Positions 48,117-59,800 of a stretch of DNA of 64,000 nucleotides are shown here, one piece after another. Both the position numbers and the translations under genes were made by a program. The notes under the pieces were generated by a model that was given only the letters and a program-made list of their open reading frames with translations, was not told the DNA's origin and did not search any database. The DNA comes from Nemertoderma westbladi (Eukaryota; Xenacoelomorpha; Nemertodermatida; Nemertodermatidae): NCBI GenBank assembly GCA_032718475.1, contig JAUCBJ010004176.1:1-64000 (forward strand), in the 5' to 3' direction. Each line of letters begins with the position of its first letter. Within the stretch, counting starts at the first letter, position 1.

Positions 48117-48800
48117 TTAGTCCCTTCGCAATGACTCCAACCGGGCCTGTAAGTCTGCATCTACATCCGCGCTAGCCGCACCACCACCCTCCGCTTCCGC
48201 CTGTCTCGGTTTATTCTTAGCTTTCTCTGCCTCACGGACACTGGGCGGAAGAATTCCCATATCCTCCGTCATCTCCAACCCGAGCTCGTCGAGAACTTGA
48301 GCAACTATTTTATCAGACTCCTCTTCGTCCGCATCATCTTCCATAGCGTCGTCTATAGCATCTTCCATCATCTCCCCTTTCATATCCATAATCTCTGATT
48401 GTTTCTCGAATTCCATCATAATCTTCTGTATTTCCGGGAGGTTCATTACTTTATTCATTCGTTGCATCGCCTTGGTTACTCCCTTCATCGCATTGGCCAT
48501 CGAATTCTGACTTCTTAACGTTTGTATTTTTAAAGAAACCGCTTGAATATTCGCGCGCATCAACATGAACTTCTTAACATACCGTCGCGTACGAACTAAA
48601 TCCTTTGCCATTATCTTTACCGCGTCGTACTGTCCTTGGTTCGCCATTTTCTTTATATCCGCTATAGTTTTCTTCTCTTGTTGTTCCATTTTAGCCCGCT
48701 CTCTATCCAAATCTCGCATCGCCCGGTTCAACGCTCGCTGATTCTGCCGAAGCATCTCCTCTGGGGTTTTCTTCTTACCGAATAAAAATTCTAGAGGCAT
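48117..48800 (-). CDS. CHMP2A: CHMP2A, ESCRT-III subunit, single exon
   Basis: 227 residues. Known role: CHMP2A co-polymerises with CHMP3/CHMP4 on endosomal, midbody and nuclear membranes and recruits VPS4 for membrane scission. Seen: near-continuous match to human CHMP2A, including FLFGKKKTPEEMLRQNQRAL, basic helix RTRRYVKKFMLMRANIQAVS, NSMANAMKGVTKAMQRMN and IQKIMMEFEKQSEIMDMK, then an acidic stretch DDADEEESD and VLDELGLEMTE. The C terminus DLQARLESLRRD is the MIM1 motif that binds VPS4. The length is close to human (222). No introns. Confidence 0.97.
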   Translation of the reverse strand: MPLEFLFGKKKTPEEMLRQNQRALNRAMRDLDRERAKMEQQEKKTIADIKKMANQGQYDAVKIMAKDLVRTRRYVKKFMLMRANIQAVSLKIQTLRSQNSMANAMKGVTKAMQRMNKVMNLPEIQKIMMEFEKQSEIMDMKGEMMEDAIDDAMEDDADEEESDKIVAQVLDELGLEMTEDMGILPPSVREAEKAKNKPRQAEAEGGGAASADVDADLQARLESLRRD

Positions 48801-50229
48801 CGTGGAAAATTCCTTAGTTCAAATCGCAGAATTGCTATAGTGCTGTAGTGTGCTGGTGTGGTGGTTTTGCTATTGGTCTCTAACGTTATAGCAGTACTGC
48901 AGTATAGCTGTATAGAGTCGGGATGACAGGATGACGGCAGGGCAGGACGGGTTACTAGTTGGGCTACCGTGGACCGACCCCGAACAGCAACAGGTGGAGT
49001 TGGCAGTTAGTGATCTGGTGGTAAGGTGATGGACCACTGCAGCACTGCTACCTGGCCACGGCTTTTCTGAAACTCGAGATAGGCCAGTAGGCCTGCGGCA
49101 GTACTGCAGTACAGCGGTACGGTGCGTAAAAATGAATGCAAAATAATACCTGTATCTAAAATCAAAGATAATGTTTGTAGATTCTGGATACTGGTATATG
49201 GGATAGGATGCGAGTCGAGTGCTGATAATTCCAGAATTCAGTAATTCATTTCACAGTCCAGCAGTGTTCCAGTGCAGGAGCTGAGCAGTGTTTACTAGTT
49301 AGTACTGTAGTAGTGTAGTACCGGTACACGGTATTACAGTATTACTGCAGTTGCAGTACTGTATTACAGTAGTAGTAATGAAGTAATCAGTAATGGACAA
49401 TTAATAGTCAGCGTATAACTGTATAAATAAAGATGACTATGCTACAACGTATCAATGGTGGCAGCTATAGAGATGCATGTTAAAGGCTTTAAGAATAAAT
49501 TGTGTGGAAAACTTTTATGTATCAGCACATACAGTACAGAATACGAAGGTCATTTATTTCTATCATTAAGTGAAAAATAAGCCGAGAGGATCCAAAACAT
49601 TATATATTATATTAATTCGTATGTGTAAGGTACAGTTACTTTAAATATTTTACCCGCATTAAAGTATTTATCGTCATTACAAACCCCACGGCCCACCTGA
49701 TAATTCGCGGCCCGAGAATGCAATCTCGGCCGGAGAAAGAATTTATCAATAAGACTTATATATATAATAATTACATAAGTCATACGTTACATACCCACAT
49801 TTACAGATGAAAATGGACGTCTTTATTATCGTTTAACAGCGATTTCGAATGACGACATCTGTAGACATAGCCATAAAGATGTAGGAGAGGTATATATAAA
49901 TGGGGCATTGGAAGCGCCAAATATTCGCATTCCTCGTTGGCGCCTGCGTGAACATTCGTGAACTGTTACAGGGGACCTTGATTGTCATAATGAACTTCAT
50001 TCATTCGCATTGCATTTTATTTCTAATGCCTAGAATCAAAAGACCATTAAACGAACTTCGCGGTCAACTGAATGAACACCCTATGTCGTCCATCATAATA
50101 TGTCGCCAAGGCAACTTTGGTCACAAAGTCAGCACTGTGGATTCAGTTAGAATTTCACAATGTTTCTTTCTTCTCAGTATGTATTATAAACACACAGGTA
50201 ACATAATGGTGGGGCCACAAGTCTGAACA
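48801..50229. other. Region upstream of CHMP2A, no gene supported
   Basis: From 48,840 to 49,400 it is rich in gcagtactg/ctgcag words like the region upstream of LSM7. An open frame at 49,900-50,226 (108 codons) has no recognisable motif and runs into LINE sequence. Confidence 0.4.
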
Positions 50230-50750
50230 AATATTGCCTTCTCTACGCGAGATCTATTCTAGAATCCTGTAAAGGATGGTTGGTTGATAATATGCTATCC
50301 ATTAATTACGGTAAGACTGAAAGTATTTTATTTGGTTCCAAAAGAAAGTTAAAGAAGGGAAAAAAGTTTGAAGTCAACACTCAATAGTAATGGACATAAG
50401 ATTGAAAATAAAAAGGAAATTAAATATTTAGGTGTCACATTGGATAACTGCTTATCTGGAGAAAGCACAGTGAAAAATATTTTTTCGAAAGTTAACTGTA
50501 AGCTTAGGTTTCTATACAGAAATAAAAATAGTTTAAACACCGACTCCCGCAAGTTACTTTGCTCTTCTTTAATACAGTGTCACATGGACTATGCATGCTC
50601 TTCTTGGAATTAAAGCTTAACCAAACAGCTTAAATGTACATTACAAGTTGCTAAGAATAAAGTAGTACGATTTATTAAAGACTATAAACCTAGGCACCAC
50701 TTAACTCCAGATGACTTTCTGAATCTAGACTATTGTACTTAACTCAGATA
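50230..50750 (+). pseudogene. LINE reverse transcriptase C-terminal fragment
   Basis: Readings CKGWLVDNMLSINYGKTESI, LFGSKRKLKKGKKF and, after a frameshift near 50,375, IKYLGVTLDNCLSGESTV, KLRFLYRNKNSLNTDSRKLL and CSSLIQCHMDYACSSW are typical of the RT thumb/connection of CR1/Jockey-like LINEs. A TAA follows YACSSWN; the remainder is readable but decayed. Confidence 0.75.
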
Positions 50751-51216
50751 GTAAAAATAAATCTTATTAAATAAATTAAGTTAAATTAATAAATTAAATC
50801 TGCAGTTAAATCTCACCTCCGTGTGCAATGTAAAAATAGGTACAATAGTCCTACAGTAAGTTATTAGTTTAGTAATTATTTACTATTTATACTGTAATTA
50901 CGTTTTATACTAAATTGTTCTGCACATTACATCTTTATCGTTGAGTCGGGCATTGTCACGCTCTCATTAAAGTAAAGGACCCCCTTGGAAATAAGCTGCA
51001 AAGCTTTAGGGGTAATCCTATATGTTATGTTGGACAATACCTACAGTATATACTGTACATTGTATGGTGTTTAGTATTTATTATTGTTTTTACATAATGT
51101 ATCCATCACTATACCTATCTATCTGTAAAACCGATCAGTTGCAAAGATACAAACATTGATAGTACTGCATGTCAACCGCAGAAAAATTGACATCATCCAA
51201 GCATGTACTGTACTAA

Positions 51217-51373
51217 CTAATCGAAATCCCTCAAAACTTTCTTAAAGGACTGAGCCTCTTTTTGGGCATTATCTACTGTATTTTGAGCAGGGAATTTGAG
51301 AATCTTCTGAAAAGTTGAACCTGATGGTGTGCGGAATGATGGAGAATAAACTTGCTTCAATTCATCGATTGAT
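51217..51373 (-). CDS. Small unrecognised gene, exon 2
   Basis: 157 nt ending in TAG. It encodes SIDELKQVYSPSFRTPSG, then STFQKILKFPAQNTVDNAQ and KEAQSFKKVLRDFD. The acceptor is cgtttag. The one-base phase remainder completes the GA left by exon 1 to Glu. No family recognised. Confidence 0.5.
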
Positions 51374-51426
51374 CTAAACGTCTTCGAATGTTCTTAATTA
51401 TAAACAAAGTTTTCTGAACAACTTAC

Positions 51427-51554
51427 TCGTAATATACAGTAGCTCTGAAGTATGGCATTAATGTTGTCTTTCGTAGGAATCCGACGGGAAGGTGCGGTGC
51501 TAGGTGCGCGTCAGGTACAAGCAATCCACGGCGATCTTTCAAGGATTGGGACAT
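51427..51554 (-). CDS. Small unrecognised gene, exon 1
   Basis: 128 nt from ATG: MSQSLKDRRGLLVPDAHLAP, HLPVGFLRKTTLMPYFRATV and YY, ending at a GA|gtaagt donor. With exon 2 it gives a 94-residue soluble basic protein, intron 53 bp. A full ATG-to-stop model with a strong donor makes a real gene plausible. It lies close to the retroelement-rich end, so an element-derived ORF is also possible. Confidence 0.5.
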
Positions 51555-51879
51555 GTTGTTTAGACAAGAGTCCAAGAAAGATTCTACTGTAGTGTCATAC
51601 CGTATGTATCACACAGCATTTCCTCGTGGTCAACATCAAAATAACAATATTTGAAAATATTTTTATTTTAGTAAGCCAATACCCGAATTGATTGACACCA
51701 AAAGCAAGTATTGTACTGTACCAAATATAACTGCCGGATGCTATCTGTGAAATCATGAAAATGTTGGTTTTTCAGTTAAGCAACAATAACAGACCAGGCG
51801 GCACGGCAAGGTGTAGTGTACTGTATATTTGCAGAAAGCACTACAGACCATCTACAGGTAGTCAAGTGTCTAAGTACAG

Positions 51880-52258
51880 TACTAGCCTACTCTTCGGGCT
51901 TTGCAGTTAGCATTAGTACAGTGTGGGGAGTAGTCGAGTAGCACTAACAGTTAGCATTATTACGATGTGCGAAGTAGTCGAGTAGCACTAACAGTTAGCA
52001 TTATTACGATGTGCGAAGTAGTCGAGTAGCACTAACAGTTAGCATTATTACGGTGTGCGGAGTAGTCGAGTAGCACTAACAGTTAGCATTAGTATGGTGT
52101 GGGGAGTAGTCGAGTAGCACTAACAGTTAGCATTAGTACGGTGTAAGGATTAGTCGGGTAGCACTAACAGTTAGCATTAGTACGGTGTAAGGATTAGTCG
52201 GGTAGCACTAACAGTTAGCATTAGTACGGTGTAAGGAGTAGTCGGGTAGCACTATGTA
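51880..52258 (+). repeat. 44-bp minisatellite, about 8-9 units
   Basis: Units of gtagcactaacagttagcat + tagtacggtgtgcggagtag + tcga, ending directly at the left arm of the inverted-repeat element. Variants cgatgtgcgaagt and cggtgtaaggat cluster. Confidence 0.9.
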
Positions 52259-52616
52259 CGCGCTTTTAAGACCTTTGGCAGTTTAACCCGCCAAATCTAT
52301 ATGTCTTCTAGGTTATAAATCTACTCCAGCCTATGACAAGTATTGAACACCTATAATAATTCTAACATTAGCCAAAGCCAGTCTGTGCGCGACCATTCAC
52401 CCGCTGGATATACCCGGGAGACTGGATTTGGATGCTTTAATTTGATTGCGGTGCAGGCCTACCGTACTATTCGATTGATCGTTAATATATAATCTCTGAC
52501 GAATATTATTCACTTTAGGGAAATATTAGCAGTTCCTTTAGGACGTGGCGCTCTATCTATTTAAACAGAGCTATGACTTACACTATACACAACAGTATGT
52601 CTTATAGATCACCAAA

Positions 52617-53786
52617 GTGCATTCTTTAGGAAATGCTTTGTTACTCGGTCAAGCACACACAGACTATTACACACAACTGCACACTGAATTGCCGACATTC
52701 ACTAATTTTAATCATATATGGGTTTATACATATCAGTTGTGTTCTGTTCGCTGGCAAGATGCGAATTCGTCCCAATTTTCTGTTAGTAACGGCGTTAGAC
52801 AAGGTTCTGTAATCTCGCCCATCTTGTTCTGCGTTGTCCTCAATATACTTATTGTAACTCTCAGGGCTGCCGGAGTCGGTTGTCATATTGGTTCGGTTTT
52901 TTATGGAGTGCTAGTTTACGCGGATGACATTTTGCTTCTTAATCCATCGGTGGTAGGTTTACAATTTATGGTAAATATATGTCTTACGTTCTGTCGTCGT
53001 TACAATCTTCGCCTCAGCACAGACATAGATCCGAATAAAAGTAAATCAAAATGTATACCTTTCAATGTTGTCTGGAATCCTCCCAACGTTAAAATTGTTG
53101 TTAATGGTCTATACCTACCTTGGGTTCGTGAGGCGCGCCATCTTGGGAATACTATCGACTTCAAATGTTCAATGTCCATCGATATAAATAGAAAGCGTGG
53201 CGAATTCTTTGGGAAGCTGGCTAATCTGAGACAGGAATTTAGTTTCGCTTCGCCAGGTGTCTTATCCCGTGTGCAACGTCTGTACTGTATGAATTTTTAT
53301 GGGAGCCCACTGTGGGACTTGTGGTCACCGCAATGCACTCAAGTACTTACTACATGGAATAAAAATATTAGGCGGGTTTGGGGATTACCGTTTAATTCTC
53401 ACCGTTTCATTGTTGAGAATATAGTAGATTTTTGTCATCCTTGGGTTATGCTTTGTAAACAATTCGTATCTTTTACATTGAGTTTACGTGCTTCTAATAA
53501 ATTGTGCATTCGCTTGTTAGCTAATCTAACGGAATTTGATTGTAGAACGAGAACTGGGTTAAATCTAAGGCGCATTGCCAATGTTTGTAATATTGATAAT
53601 CTATTTAATCTAAATGCTAAATGTGTTTCGTCTGTGTTGGTATATTCTAGAACTTCTAGTGATAACTTGTGGCGAATTGGTGTATGTAAGGATCTATGTA
53701 ATGTACTCGCCGGAGATAATATGTCTGTTGAAGGCTTCTCCAGAGTAGAGTTACTTGATATAGTGAATTACGTCTCATCTTATTAA
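52617..53786 (+). CDS. LINE-type reverse transcriptase, N-terminally truncated
   Basis: 389 open codons. Seen: SVSNGVRQGSVISPILFCVV (RT motif with QG..SP) at about residues 57-76, VLVYADDILLLNPS (catalytic YADD) at about 98-111, and a long C-terminal region to DIVNYVSSY. The endonuclease and the finger motifs before QG are absent. The first ~30 codons lie inside the left inverted arm and probably are not native RT sequence. The frame is undamaged after the QG motif. Clade not assigned. Confidence 0.7.
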   Translation: MHSLGNALLLGQAHTDYYTQLHTELPTFTNFNHIWVYTYQLCSVRWQDANSSQFSVSNGVRQGSVISPILFCVVLNILIVTLRAAGVGCHIGSVFYGVLVYADDILLLNPSVVGLQFMVNICLTFCRRYNLRLSTDIDPNKSKSKCIPFNVVWNPPNVKIVVNGLYLPWVREARHLGNTIDFKCSMSIDINRKRGEFFGKLANLRQEFSFASPGVLSRVQRLYCMNFYGSPLWDLWSPQCTQVLTTWNKNIRRVWGLPFNSHRFIVENIVDFCHPWVMLCKQFVSFTLSLRASNKLCIRLLANLTEFDCRTRTGLNLRRIANVCNIDNLFNLNAKCVSSVLVYSRTSSDNLWRIGVCKDLCNVLAGDNMSVEGFSRVELLDIVNYVSSY

Positions 53787-53870
53787 GCGTTAATCATTCC
53801 TCTTATTAATTTTAGTGGTATTATATTACTTACCTAATATAGACTTTTGTGCTAGGTTATATAACCATTA

Positions 53871-53953
53871 TGTAAAAGCTTTTGTGGGATAACTGATACG
53901 TTTGCCTTTGCTGGCCAGTTCCCCCCAGTCGCTAGAATACTCTCAAAGGGATT
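53871..53953 (+). repeat. 83-bp segment shared with 63,918-64,000
   Basis: tgtaaaagcttttgtgggat through tctcaaagggatt is identical base for base in the two places. It lies about 85 bp after the RT stop here and about 80 bp after the zinc-knuckle ORF stop there, so it looks like a common 3' region of one retroelement family. Confidence 0.9.
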
Positions 53954-55059
53954 TATAACTAAAATAGTGCAAGCTACCAGCTTATTGGCTGATGTGCTGT
54001 ACGGAGATATCTGGGCTCAGTTTAATCGGCCAACTAGCTTAGAGAGGTTGCCTTAGCCTTGCTGTTCGTGTCAGCCAATAGAATTTGCGTAGGCGTTGAT
54101 TTCGACCTATCCCAGCGCTACTGAACTGAATTTCCTATCTCACTGCTCATCCTCTGTGTTGAACGGGGCTTCGTGGAATAAGAGTTTTTGGTATACTCGT
54201 ATAGTAGTAGTAGTCACATGTTTCTGTTGTTGTGTTCCCATTTTTCGCCATAACACCGGCTTTTGGAACAACTCTAGTAAAACTGCTTAGATTATAGAAA
54301 GTATAACTGTTACCGGCGGTGTTACCTCACTTAATTTAACTGCACTAATCATATTGTTTGTACTGCTATTTACCGTCAGTTATTAATTGTATCTATTTGT
54401 TGATGGAAATATTGCTCTTTGGAGAATACGGATAAATCACCCAAAATTCCCAATTTTCTTGATACACTACAGGTTAGAGAGGCGGGCTATATATAACAAT
54501 TGCGATTTATATCAATGTGGTGTGTATTGAATCTAATGTTATTTAGTAGACACTACCTGAGTCAATTGCTGTTCTCTTTATGTGTGATCAAATATACTGA
54601 CGGTCGGCAGAATAGTGTGCATGATTGTGAGTGTGATGTGACTGGTAACAAAGCATTTCCTAAAGAATGCGACTTATACTTTAATCATAAGCCTTATCGT
54701 TGCGTTTAGTATAAGTCCTAGCTCTGTTTAAATAGATAGAGCGCCACGTCCTAAAGGAACTGTTAATATTTCCCGAAAGTTAATAATATCTGTCAGAAAT
54801 TACATATTAGCGATCAATCGAATAATACAGTAGGCTTACACTGCAACCTTACACTGCAATAATAAAATCTAAGCATCCGAATTCAGCCTCCCGGGTGTAG
54901 ATCCATCGGGTGAATGATCGCGCATGGGCTGGCTTCGGCTAATGTTTTGTTTATTAGCATAAAATATTGTCGTATGCTAAAGGTGTGTTAATTAACTAAA
55001 AGACATATAAATTTTGGCAGGTTAAACTGCTAAAGGTCTTCAAAAGCGCGAACAGTAAC

Positions 55060-56897
55060 AGTTATAATCTTATTGCAGTAGGCAATAAGGTTGCAAAATA
55101 CCGTAATAACCGGTATTTCTGTAGGTCTGTAGGCCCAACTGTCCTAACCGGTACTGCTGTATAAGTACATTAGTATTATTCGATTTTGATTATTGTACAC
55201 CGGTAGGTCTTGATACTTAATCAGGGAACGGCCGCCCTGGTTTTTTATTGAGATTTTACTTATTTCTGTCGGTTTTATTTACTAGTAGGCTAATATTGAG
55301 CAGAAGGCGTGTGACCCTGCTCAGATTGTTCAGATAATTGTAGGCTGAGCTGCTGTCTGACTGTTGTTGGGTTTGGAGAGATTACGGCGTGTGTAGAGTT
55401 TGTCTGATAAAGTGCCGTTAGTAAGTTGGGGCAGCCATATGCTGTAAGGCCAATCCCCTCTTAAAGAATAAGTCGTACTACCGTGTTAGAACGCATACTA
55501 ACTAACTGTTTCAGAATCTGCACATACTGTAGTTTGTTTAGGCTTGATAGTAGTCTGCCAGCGTTTGGTTTGTATTTTGTTTGAGTATTCTGTACGGGTA
55601 GCGTAATATTTATTATTCAGAGTTTATGCGATTATTCGCAACATTCATGTCCCCAAGTTTATTCCTACAGTAATTGTGTTTGTTACACATACCGTTATAG
55701 TTAAATTAACCCCGGTACTACATCAGGGCTGCTTGGCGTAGGTAAAGACTGACGACTTTGTGCTTCGGTCACTCCAGCAGATGCCGTGGTTCTTTTAACT
55801 GTTCAAGTATATTTAACTACTGATTATTTGTTATACCGGTACTTGTACCTAATTTAGGGTTTAGTGTACAGTGCTTTCCGAAGTAATTAGTGTAGGCAGT
55901 ATATTTGTGTTGTAAAGTGGTTGATAGGCACATTCGTTAGCTCTATTAGCTTCTGGGTAGGAACAATCCGTGATACATAACGTAGTACCTATAGCGATAC
56001 GGATAGGTCGTCAGGCGGTGGTATTTTCCTATCTGGACAGTACAATATATTTACTACTACTTATTATTTCAAATACTGTAGTACCCTGTCCGTTGTAATA
56101 ACCAGAAATCTAACCCTTTGTTAGGCTGGTTTGTAGACTTCCTGTAAAATTACCCTAAAAATTCGTACGTAATATTTTTGTTGTGTTTAATTAGAGATTT
56201 AATCTCACTCGTATCGTAAGTAATTTGTAGATAAGTAACTTAGGCCAGTAGAATTATCTGTTTTAGTGTCTCAATAAGTAACACTTCACTGAGAGCGCAC
56301 AGCTTCTGTGTAGTGACTCCCCCAGAAATAATAACATTTATTTCAAATATTGACAAAAACCCATTTTAAACGGGTATATAAATATTATAAATCAACTCAA
56401 ACGATTTATAAATAGTAGGCCTGCCATACAACAACTAGGTCTCAATATCAGTTGGACTACTGCTTAAATAACGGTAATAAAGTAAGTTAAAGTAACCAAG
56501 TAACCCTAAAATATTCAGAAATTCAATTATTCTAAAATAATTGACATACCAGTATTTACCATAGGCTTATTATATTTATTTCTATAAATTTGAGCTGAAA
56601 TCATACCGGTACTCTGTAATTAATTCTAGTCCATAATTATACTTATATATACTATCAGTGTAAGCTGTATACCGGTATTCACGATAGGCCTATTATATAT
56701 TTATATATATTTGTGCTAAAATTATATACCGGTACTCTGTGACAAACCTAGTTTACAATACTTATATATACTATAAGTGTATACCGGTATTCTAATATAT
56801 TGTAATTAATTACCGGTACTAGGCTAACAGTGATACTGAATTACTAGACTTGCTTTGACTATAATATAGCAGTAGGCATTCAACTGTACAATCAAAC
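55060..56897. other. Upstream flank of the BEL/Pao ORF
   Basis: No gene. AT-rich with repeated accggta words. A ~125-bp tandem duplication (ataccggtattcacgatagg...tactctgt) spans about 56,545-56,800. I looked for a long terminal repeat shared with 60,765-62,390 and saw none. Confidence 0.4.
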
Positions 56898-59800
56898 ATG
56901 TCTGACACAAAACGGGCACTGTCAGATAGTTCGGATCCCCTTCTCATCCTTCCTGTAGCCGTACTCAAAAGGGTATTGATTGCGGTGGAGGAGCACCAGA
57001 TGGATTGGGCGAAAAGTGAGCGATCGACCAAGGATAGTTATGCGGGATACACGAAGGAGGAACTGAAGTCTATTGTCGAGAAGCAATGGAATTTCCCCGG
57101 ACCCGGACTCCCGTTTGGCTTGTCGGGGGCTGGCTGGGGGGACTTGTACAGGATGGGGGTGGTATGGAACACTAGGGATTCGGCTGTGTGGAAGGGGTCG
57201 GTAGCAGAATATGCACAGAGATTCTTCAGCTCTCTGCGGCGATTGGAGGATCAGCTGTTTCAGCGGCCTTACGGACCTCGGGAGCAGGAAGAGCTGCTTT
57301 ATCAAGTTCGCGAACGAGTTCTGTGGATCAGACTAATTCTTTCAGCCTATGAGAAAGTCTCAAGGATAAGCCAAGATACGTCGTTGCGGGTCGCCATAAA
57401 GACTTTGTTCTGGCGTGTGAGTCTTAAAGTCCAAACAACGACTCAATGGAAAGCTCTGCTAACCGAGCACATGACCCAAGGAGAATCAACAGACGCCGTC
57501 TTTTCTCAAGTGGAAGGTGAAGCGACGGCAGAGAAACCTCAGAAGAAGGACGCAAGCGTTACGTCACCTGATGAAGGCGATACCACTGATCCTGAAGGCG
57601 GAGGAAATAGATCTCGTTCCAACAGACGTAGAAGAATGCCTCACCGTCAGAAATTGCCTAATCTGGCCCCAGCTGGGAGAAGGCAACTAGCTAGCACAGA
57701 CTTAGGTAGTACAGAACCCACAGACCAAATTATTACAGTAGAAAGACTCCCTACTGTAGTAGATGAGCCTGAAATAATTAGGCCTGTTCTTGAAATCACC
57801 CCTTCGGTGATAGAGACACCTGTGCTCCCAGAAACTGCCTATAAATTCCCTTTGTACAGTACTAAACTACCTGTGCCCAGTAGGACTGTTCCCGAGTCCG
57901 AACCCGTCCTGGACGCCGAGCGAGAGATCAAGAATTTATCGCCCGTCGTCTCTCGCTCGCCCGCTACTACGTTGGCGACTCCCGCTTCGGCGGTTGAGTG
58001 GGTAGCTGAGGGACGACGGGAGATGGGTCTCCTGCTCGAGCAGCTGAGGGAACACTGTTTGTGCTCCTCTCAGCAAGTCCGGGAAATGGAAGAGACTGTT
58101 CAGCAGCTCAAGGGAACAGTAAGGGAAAGTAGGTTAGAGTTGCAAAAAGTGCAGCAAAGTATCGCACTAGAATGCGACAAATTAGTCAACCTACAAAAGG
58201 GAATACCAATAACCCCTGTAACAGTGTGTCAGCCTGTTAGGTCTGAAGTATTACATGCGCAAGGTGTGGAGCCTACACGCATCTACACTGCTAGTGAAGT
58301 AGAAACTCCTATAGCAAACCCTATTAAGGGTGATTATACGCCTGTTGTTAATGACATTCCCAATAGACCTGATAATAATCCGAGAAATTTATATACCGAT
58401 AACTCGATATTCAATAACACGATGGCCCAGGAAAGTTTTACGCGTCAAATGGCTAGAACCGAAGCCCGTCAAGCGGTAAAGGTTGGAGAGATAGACAAGT
58501 TCAATGTAGATGAGATGAAATGGTTACCTTTTAATGAATATTATAAAGATAACATACAGAACTCTGTGTTATCCAACGGAGAGAAACTTAGATTCCTCAT
58601 CGAGTGCTTGGAAGGACCTCCCAAGTCAATGGCGTTAAAATTTATTGGACATCCAGATGGATTAAGACAAGTTTGGGATACACTAAACATCAGGTATGGT
58701 AATAGGAATAACATAGCTAGGTATTTATATGCGAAATTAATGGCCCCCCGAAAGTTTCTTAGCAGCGGGATTATAGAGTTTTCCGATGAGATTCAGGAGA
58801 TCTGTAGACAACTAGATTGGTTAGGTAAGTCTCATGAATACCAGAATTATATGGTTGTAGGAGCCTTAGCATCTACTTTGCCCAAGGGTGGAGTAGGTAC
58901 ACGCTGGGACAAGAAGGTGTTATATACGATGGAACAACAACAACGAGACCCTACCATGGCTGATCTCGTGTCATTCTTGGATGGCGAGGTGAAATTACAA
59001 CTCCTAAAGCAATCTAGAGAGAAAACACCGGAAAATAAGGTAAGTGAGAAACCCGTTTCTAGGAGAAGAGTAACACCGGTGTGTTATACTGATGACGGCG
59101 AAAGCCAAGCTTCTCAAGAAGAAGACAGCGGGAAAGACACCGAGAAATTTTACTATGTTAACAAGACCTCAAAGAACGTAAGTAAATCTAAAGCTCGAAC
59201 CCATGACAGGAGAGAACAGGTTGCTAAGACTCCTCTTCAGTTTCCTAACAGAGTACACGGAAGAAAGCCCGAAGAAAGAACTAGAGTGCATAACGTCACC
59301 CAAAATAAGGTGAGTAACATTAAACCCAACTGTGCGCTGTGCGACGGGCCCCACCGTTTGAGTGCATGTGCGGAATTCCTAAAGAAATCCCTTGTAGACA
59401 GACGTACAGTTGTGTGGGACAAGCGGTTATGCTATAATTGCCTCAGACGCGGACACCAGCGGCGAACCTGTTACTCCGACATAAAGTGTGCAAAGTGCGG
59501 TGCGAAACATCACATCTTGTTACAAAGTGAATTCGAACGAAACAGCCCGAGTCAGGTAAGTGAGCCCAAATCACATGTCCAATTCAGTGATGTGAACGAC
59601 ACTGACCAAAGTTCTGAGTGGGAAGGATTCTATACGGACGAATTCTCCGACGCCAACGAATCCTGTTACCTAATAAATACCGCAGTGTATCGAGCACTTA
59701 CTTACAAAAAGGACACCGACAATGAGTTCTCCCCAACTAACTTTGACAGACAACCATCCTGGAAACCTTCAACTTCCAACGTAGGAATCAGAGAATTTCC

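Larger units (their letters stand above)
52259..55050 (+). mobile_element. 2.8 kb inverted-repeat unit with an RT ORF
   Basis: Left arm 52,259-52,705 and right arm 54,595-55,050 are diverged inverted copies. Shared blocks include cgcgcttttaagacctttgg (right: cgcgcttttgaagaccttta), cagttcctttaggacgtggc, gctctatctatttaaacaga and gcattctttaggaaatgctt. Between them is a reverse transcriptase ORF and about 0.8 kb of non-coding sequence that includes an 83-bp segment also present at 63,918-64,000. No clear target duplication was found at the ends. Confidence 0.7.
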
